The notes under the pieces are model-generated. The model had not been told where the DNA came from. It saw nothing but the letters and a program-made list of their open reading frames with translations, and did not search any database. Positions 30,600-32,857 of a stretch of DNA of 32,857 bases are shown piece after piece; within the stretch, counting starts at the first letter, position 1; the number at the start of each line of letters is the position of its first letter. The DNA lies in contig JAGOUV010000015.1 in NCBI GenBank assembly GCA_018061065.1, positions 1 to 32,857 of the forward strand. Reading direction: 5' to 3'. The position numbers and the translations under genes were made by a program. The DNA comes from Candidatus Altimarinota bacterium. Lineage in GTDB: Bacteria; Patescibacteriota; Gracilibacteria; UBA1369; UM-FILTER-53-11.

Positions 30600-31136
30600 T
30601 CAAAGTATACCACCATTTGGGCTCGCATGTCCTGCCAACGCTGCATGTCTTGCTCTATGATGTTCAATATTGGTCATCAGGAAATGTTTAACTGTATTAG
30701 GGTCGGGACAATCCTGAAAAACAATACATGTTTGAGATGCAGCTGTTTCAATTTGGAGAAGTCCATAGTTCAACACACTCAGACGAGATAGAACCCCTTT
30801 ATCTTTAGTTTCTACATCCTGAATATCATTGAGTTCTGCCTCATTTTCATGTTTTTTAAAGAGCGATTTCCAATCAATACCAATCACGCGTTTATTGGTA
30901 ATAACAATTTTGTCCAAAAGATAATCCAGTGAAATAATCGCCGCTAAAATACCCATAAAAAATGAAACGGCTGCGTATGCATAATAAATCCATTCTCCCT
31001 CGGCATCATTTCCAATCGCGTAGAGGAAAAAATAAAGAGGAATTGAGACAATAACGAGCGCAAGCATCTTCATAAAATAGGGCGTGAGATGCCGTTTAAC
31101 TATCTTTAGAATAACTTCTTGTTCGCGTAGATGCAT
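30600..31136 (-). CDS. Membrane protein with bacterial PH-like domain (178 aa)
   Basis: Two membrane helices (about residues 20-41 and 50-72) are followed by a domain with LLDKIVITNKRVIGID and DIQDVETKDKGVLSRL, the layout of bPH_2 (YdbS/YdbT-like) domains, where a strand-turn ITNKRV and a later LNYG.L.IETA are typical. These proteins sit in the cytoplasmic membrane with unknown function. The gene is divergent from the CPBP-type protease gene, with 38 nt between the starts. An extended -10 TGATATACT is found 18 nt before the ATG, and ruvB follows 4 nt after the stop. Confidence 0.82.
   Translation of the reverse strand: MHLREQEVILKIVKRHLTPYFMKMLALVIVSIPLYFFLYAIGNDAEGEWIYYAYAAVSFFMGILAAIISLDYLLDKIVITNKRVIGIDWKSLFKKHENEAELNDIQDVETKDKGVLSRLSVLNYGLLQIETAASQTCIVFQDCPDPNTVKHFLMTNIEHHRARHAALAGHASPNGGIL
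30604..30612 (-). promoter_or_regulatory. Extended -10 promoter of ruvB inside the PH-like gene
   Basis: TGGTATACT on the minus strand lies in the last codons of the upstream gene and 8 nt before the ruvB ATG at 30595. It supports this start and predicts a near-leaderless mRNA. Confidence 0.5.
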
Positions 31137-31154
31137 GGTGTGTTATTACGCATC

Positions 31155-31163
31155 AGTATATCA
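31155..31163 (-). promoter_or_regulatory. Extended -10 promoter of the PH-like gene
   Basis: TGATATACT on the minus strand lies 18 nt before the ATG at 31136, giving a leader of about 11 nt. The same region must hold the divergent promoter of the protease gene; TATCAT (31159-31164, plus strand) is a weak candidate for it. Confidence 0.4.
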
Positions 31164-31174
31164 TAGCTCCGATT

Positions 31175-31843
31175 ATGAATTATTTTAAGCTTCATGTGGT
31201 GACCCAAGTCTGTCTGGCTGCCATGATATTGGCTATTGGCTCAGTTATGATTTTGCCTGAGCATTTTTGGGAATTGCCCATTATTATCCTCTATTTATTT
31301 CAAGAACTTCTTTTTTTCTTACCCCTCTATGTATTTGTTTTGCGTAAATATAAGCCCACATGGAGGGATCTGGGATGGGTTCCTGTCCGATTTAAACCTT
31401 TTTTAAAAACATTAGGATTAGCTCTGGGAATTTTTATAGCAATTGAGCTGATACTCAGTTTTATCGGCAGCAATTGGCCGAATCTTCCCGGCTTCAGCCC
31501 TCAAGAGGAATTCTTATCCACTGCGAAAGGGCGATTATTAGATCAAATTATACTTTTCGTCATCGCAATTGGTATTGCCCCCTTTTTAGAAGAGCTCTTT
31601 TTCCGCGGTTTTATGCTAAAAACGCTCATGGGACATATGACTTTTATGCGCGCCAGTCTCATTTCAGGCCTCTTTTTTACCATCGTACATTTTCAATTTG
31701 AGAGCTTTTTTTTGATTTTTCCCCTCGCTCTTTTGCTCAACTGGATATATCGTCGTCACAACTCAATTATTCCCGGTATTTTTTTTCATATTGTGAATAA
31801 TGCGCTCGCACTTATAATAGAGCTCGTTATCACAAAAAGTTAG
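31175..31843 (+). CDS. CPBP-family intramembrane metalloprotease (Abi/Rce1-like)
   Basis: CPBP proteins are multi-pass membrane glutamic or metal-dependent proteases related to eukaryotic Rce1; bacterial members process or protect against peptides. The 222-residue product has six or so hydrophobic segments and the three family motifs: EELFFRG (Glu139, Glu140, Arg144), FFTIVHF (His172) and FFHIVNN (His205, Asn209). Length and motif spacing are typical. The gene is divergent from the PH-like gene, and tRNA-Arg follows 8 nt after the stop on the same strand, so both may be on one transcript. The substrate is unknown. Confidence 0.9.
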   Translation: MNYFKLHVVTQVCLAAMILAIGSVMILPEHFWELPIIILYLFQELLFFLPLYVFVLRKYKPTWRDLGWVPVRFKPFLKTLGLALGIFIAIELILSFIGSNWPNLPGFSPQEEFLSTAKGRLLDQIILFVIAIGIAPFLEELFFRGFMLKTLMGHMTFMRASLISGLFFTIVHFQFESFFLIFPLALLLNWIYRRHNSIIPGIFFHIVNNALALIIELVITKS

Positions 31844-31851
31844 ATGCATGT

Positions 31852-31926
31852 GGCCTCGTAGCATAATGGATAGTGCAGCAGCCTTCTAAGCTGTTGATAC
31901 AGGTTCGATTCCTGTCGGGGTCACCA
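31852..31926 (+). tRNA. tRNA-Arg (anticodon UCU)
   Basis: A full cloverleaf can be drawn. The acceptor stem GGCCTCG pairs with CGGGGTC (two G-U pairs), with A as discriminator and an encoded CCA (31924-31926). The D arm is GCAT/GTGC with GG in the loop. The anticodon stem GCAGC/GCTGT carries the loop CTTCTAA, giving anticodon TCT, which reads AGA and AGG. The T arm ACAGG/CCTGT has the TTCGATT loop. The encoded CCA means that end addition is needed only for repair. The gene lies 8 nt after the protease gene and 2 nt from the convergent oxidoreductase stop. Confidence 0.95.
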
Positions 31927-31928
31927 TT

Positions 31929-32857
31929 TTATAAGCTCAGCTGCGATCTTAGGATTTGGCGTGCAGCCCAGATTCCCGTAGTTGCGCAATCCTCCATACT
32001 TTCAATATTTATTCCCCCGATTAAATAGAGTCCTTTATCGTGCTTGGCCTCAATTAGTTCTTTTGAAGAAAAAATAAATGCAGGATCCCACGGTCTTTCG
32101 TAAATGATTTCATGCGACTCAAAATACTTATCAATCGATATATCTTTAGAATCGGTGTATATCAGGTAACTTCCGTCTGCCTGCCTATTAATTGAAATTA
32201 TGCCGCTCTTGGAAGGAAACAAAATATATGTAAAATGCGTAGATTTTATTTGTTTGCTTGGAATACCCATCACATGGCGAACGTAGGCACTCATGAGAAT
32301 AGGGGATGTAGAATCAAGCTGTATTAGTTCCCTTGTTACCCACGGCTCGGTTGCTACTACTACATTATCTGCCTGATACTGACGATCTTTAGTATCGACT
32401 ATGTATGTTGTTTTTGTTTTTTTGATACCAATAACTTCTCCATATACAATCTTCTTTTTAAGCTCTTTGGTAAGTTTTGTAATATCAAGATGAAATTCGT
32501 ACATCCTCAAGGAGAGCATCTCAGATGCCCATTGCATTAGGGAAAATGCATTAGTATTGCCCGGATATCCAAATGACATAAAATTCCCTAATTGATCAAA
32601 ATACTCCCTTACCAATGCAAGTGCTTTAAACTCGTGAATTATCTCGGAACCTTTTCTGTGGTAAAGCGCCAAAAGGTAGGGGTCTTTTTCGAGTGCTTCT
32701 TTTTGAGACATACTAATACATCTTTTCCTAAATATCCGAAATTTTCTTCGAAACTTCAAAAGTGAGAAATAGAGTCGAATGAAAATCCCCATATTCATAA
32801 AAGAAATGCGAGAAAAAAGTGAGTGAATTTCACCATTATGTACAAATCCAAAATCTT
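31929..32857 (-). CDS. FAD-dependent oxidoreductase (amine oxidase/protoporphyrinogen oxidase-like), partial, 5' end beyond right edge
   Basis: The frame remains open from the stop at 31929 to the right edge, about 309 residues, so the true start and the N-terminal dinucleotide-binding motif lie outside the window; an internal ATG at 32798 is not the start. Just at the edge DFGFVHNGEIHSLFS resembles the stretch after the FAD-binding motif in this fold. The middle has an FAD-binding-like strand DNVVVATEPWVTRELIQ. The C-terminus GLYLIGGINIESMEDCATTGIWAARQIL matches the second FAD-contact motif of amine oxidase-type flavoproteins (GG near the flavin, then a helix with GxxAA). The substrate is unknown; phytoene desaturase-like and UDP-galactopyranose mutase-like enzymes share this style. 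The stop is 2 nt from the tRNA end. Confidence 0.75.
   Translation of the reverse strand, partial: DFGFVHNGEIHSLFSRISFMNMGIFIRLYFSLLKFRRKFRIFRKRCISMSQKEALEKDPYLLALYHRKGSEIIHEFKALALVREYFDQLGNFMSFGYPGNTNAFSLMQWASEMLSLRMYEFHLDITKLTKELKKKIVYGEVIGIKKTKTTYIVDTKDRQYQADNVVVATEPWVTRELIQLDSTSPILMSAYVRHVMGIPSKQIKSTHFTYILFPSKSGIISINRQADGSYLIYTDSKDISIDKYFESHEIIYERPWDPAFIFSSKELIEAKHDKGLYLIGGINIESMEDCATTGIWAARQILRSQLSL

Noticed and set aside
32796-32798. ATG at 32798 as start of the flavoprotein gene
   Set aside because: The frame is open upstream to the window edge and continues with residues typical of the fold, and the FAD-binding N-terminus would be missing. The gene is cut by the edge.
1-32857. UGA recoding to glycine, as in Gracilibacteria
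   Set aside because: TGA ends rmlA, rmlD and the PH-like gene at sensible places, and no conserved domain is broken by an internal TGA.
1-32857. CRISPR array, insertion sequence, prophage or rRNA
   Set aside because: No regularly spaced repeats, transposase or integrase motifs, phage structural genes or rRNA-like sequence were found on either strand.

Overview
The window looks like a stretch of chromosome from a reduced-genome bacterium of the Candidate Phyla Radiation (Patescibacteria). The support is indirect. The gene content is compact and mostly housekeeping. A VirD4/TraG-like ATPase, two zinc-ribbon/Cys-rich-repeat genes of a type I recall mainly from CPR genomes, and a short proline-tRNA ligase without an editing domain all sit among informational genes. 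UGA is used as a stop codon (rmlA, rmlD, the PH-like gene) and glycine is encoded by GGN, so the UGA-to-Gly code of Gracilibacteria/Absconditabacteria does not apply. The exact lineage cannot be set from this window. I see no insertion sequence, prophage, CRISPR array or rRNA.

Layout. (1) 1-4175, minus strand: three uncharacterised genes (one cut by the left edge) coding for membrane-anchored or low-complexity-rich proteins; this is the least explained block. (2) 4256-8774, plus strand: tig, a small LapA-like membrane protein, a winged-helix regulator, rplS with a terminator, a CsaB-like pyruvyl transferase and a thrombospondin-type-3-repeat lipoprotein. (3) 8776-16073, minus strand: a tightly packed run transcribed as infB, FdtA-like cupin, rmlB, proS, rmlD, rmlA, PfkB-family kinase. 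Gaps are 4-9 nt, or genes overlap (ATGA junctions), so it is likely one operon mixing translation genes with dTDP-sugar synthesis. (4) 16110-21321, minus: rmuC, a UvrD-type helicase-nuclease, a small double zinc-ribbon protein and a Cys-rich repeat protein. (5) 21331-27711, minus: VirD4-like ATPase, ribosomal protein S1 and clpC, with clear intrinsic terminators after rpsA and clpC and a perfect CIRCE operator before clpC. (6) 27869-31136, minus: a PH-like membrane protein, ruvB and a lipoprotein. (7) 31175-31926, plus: a CPBP-family membrane protease and tRNA-Arg(UCU). (8) 31929 to the right edge, minus: the C-terminal part of a flavin-dependent oxidoreductase.

A window-wide property stands out. 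I found no convincing Shine-Dalgarno sequence before any start codon. Many starts lie only 6-9 nt downstream of a -10 hexamer, often an extended one (TGnTATAAT, TGnTATACT, TGnTACAAT). This suggests widespread leaderless or near-leaderless transcription, and it guided several start choices (rplS GTG, LapA-like GTG, csaB-like, ruvB). A few promoters with a good -35 and a 16-17 nt spacer give short leaders (winged-helix gene, TSP3 lipoprotein), and the CIRCE-controlled clpC promoter gives a leader of roughly 115 nt.

Functionally, the RmlA/RmlB/RmlD/cupin genes, the CsaB-like transferase and the surface lipoproteins point to glycan and cell-surface construction. The rest covers translation (IF-2, L19, S1, ProRS, tRNA-Arg), protein quality control (trigger factor, ClpC) and DNA repair (RuvB, RmuC, helicase-nuclease).
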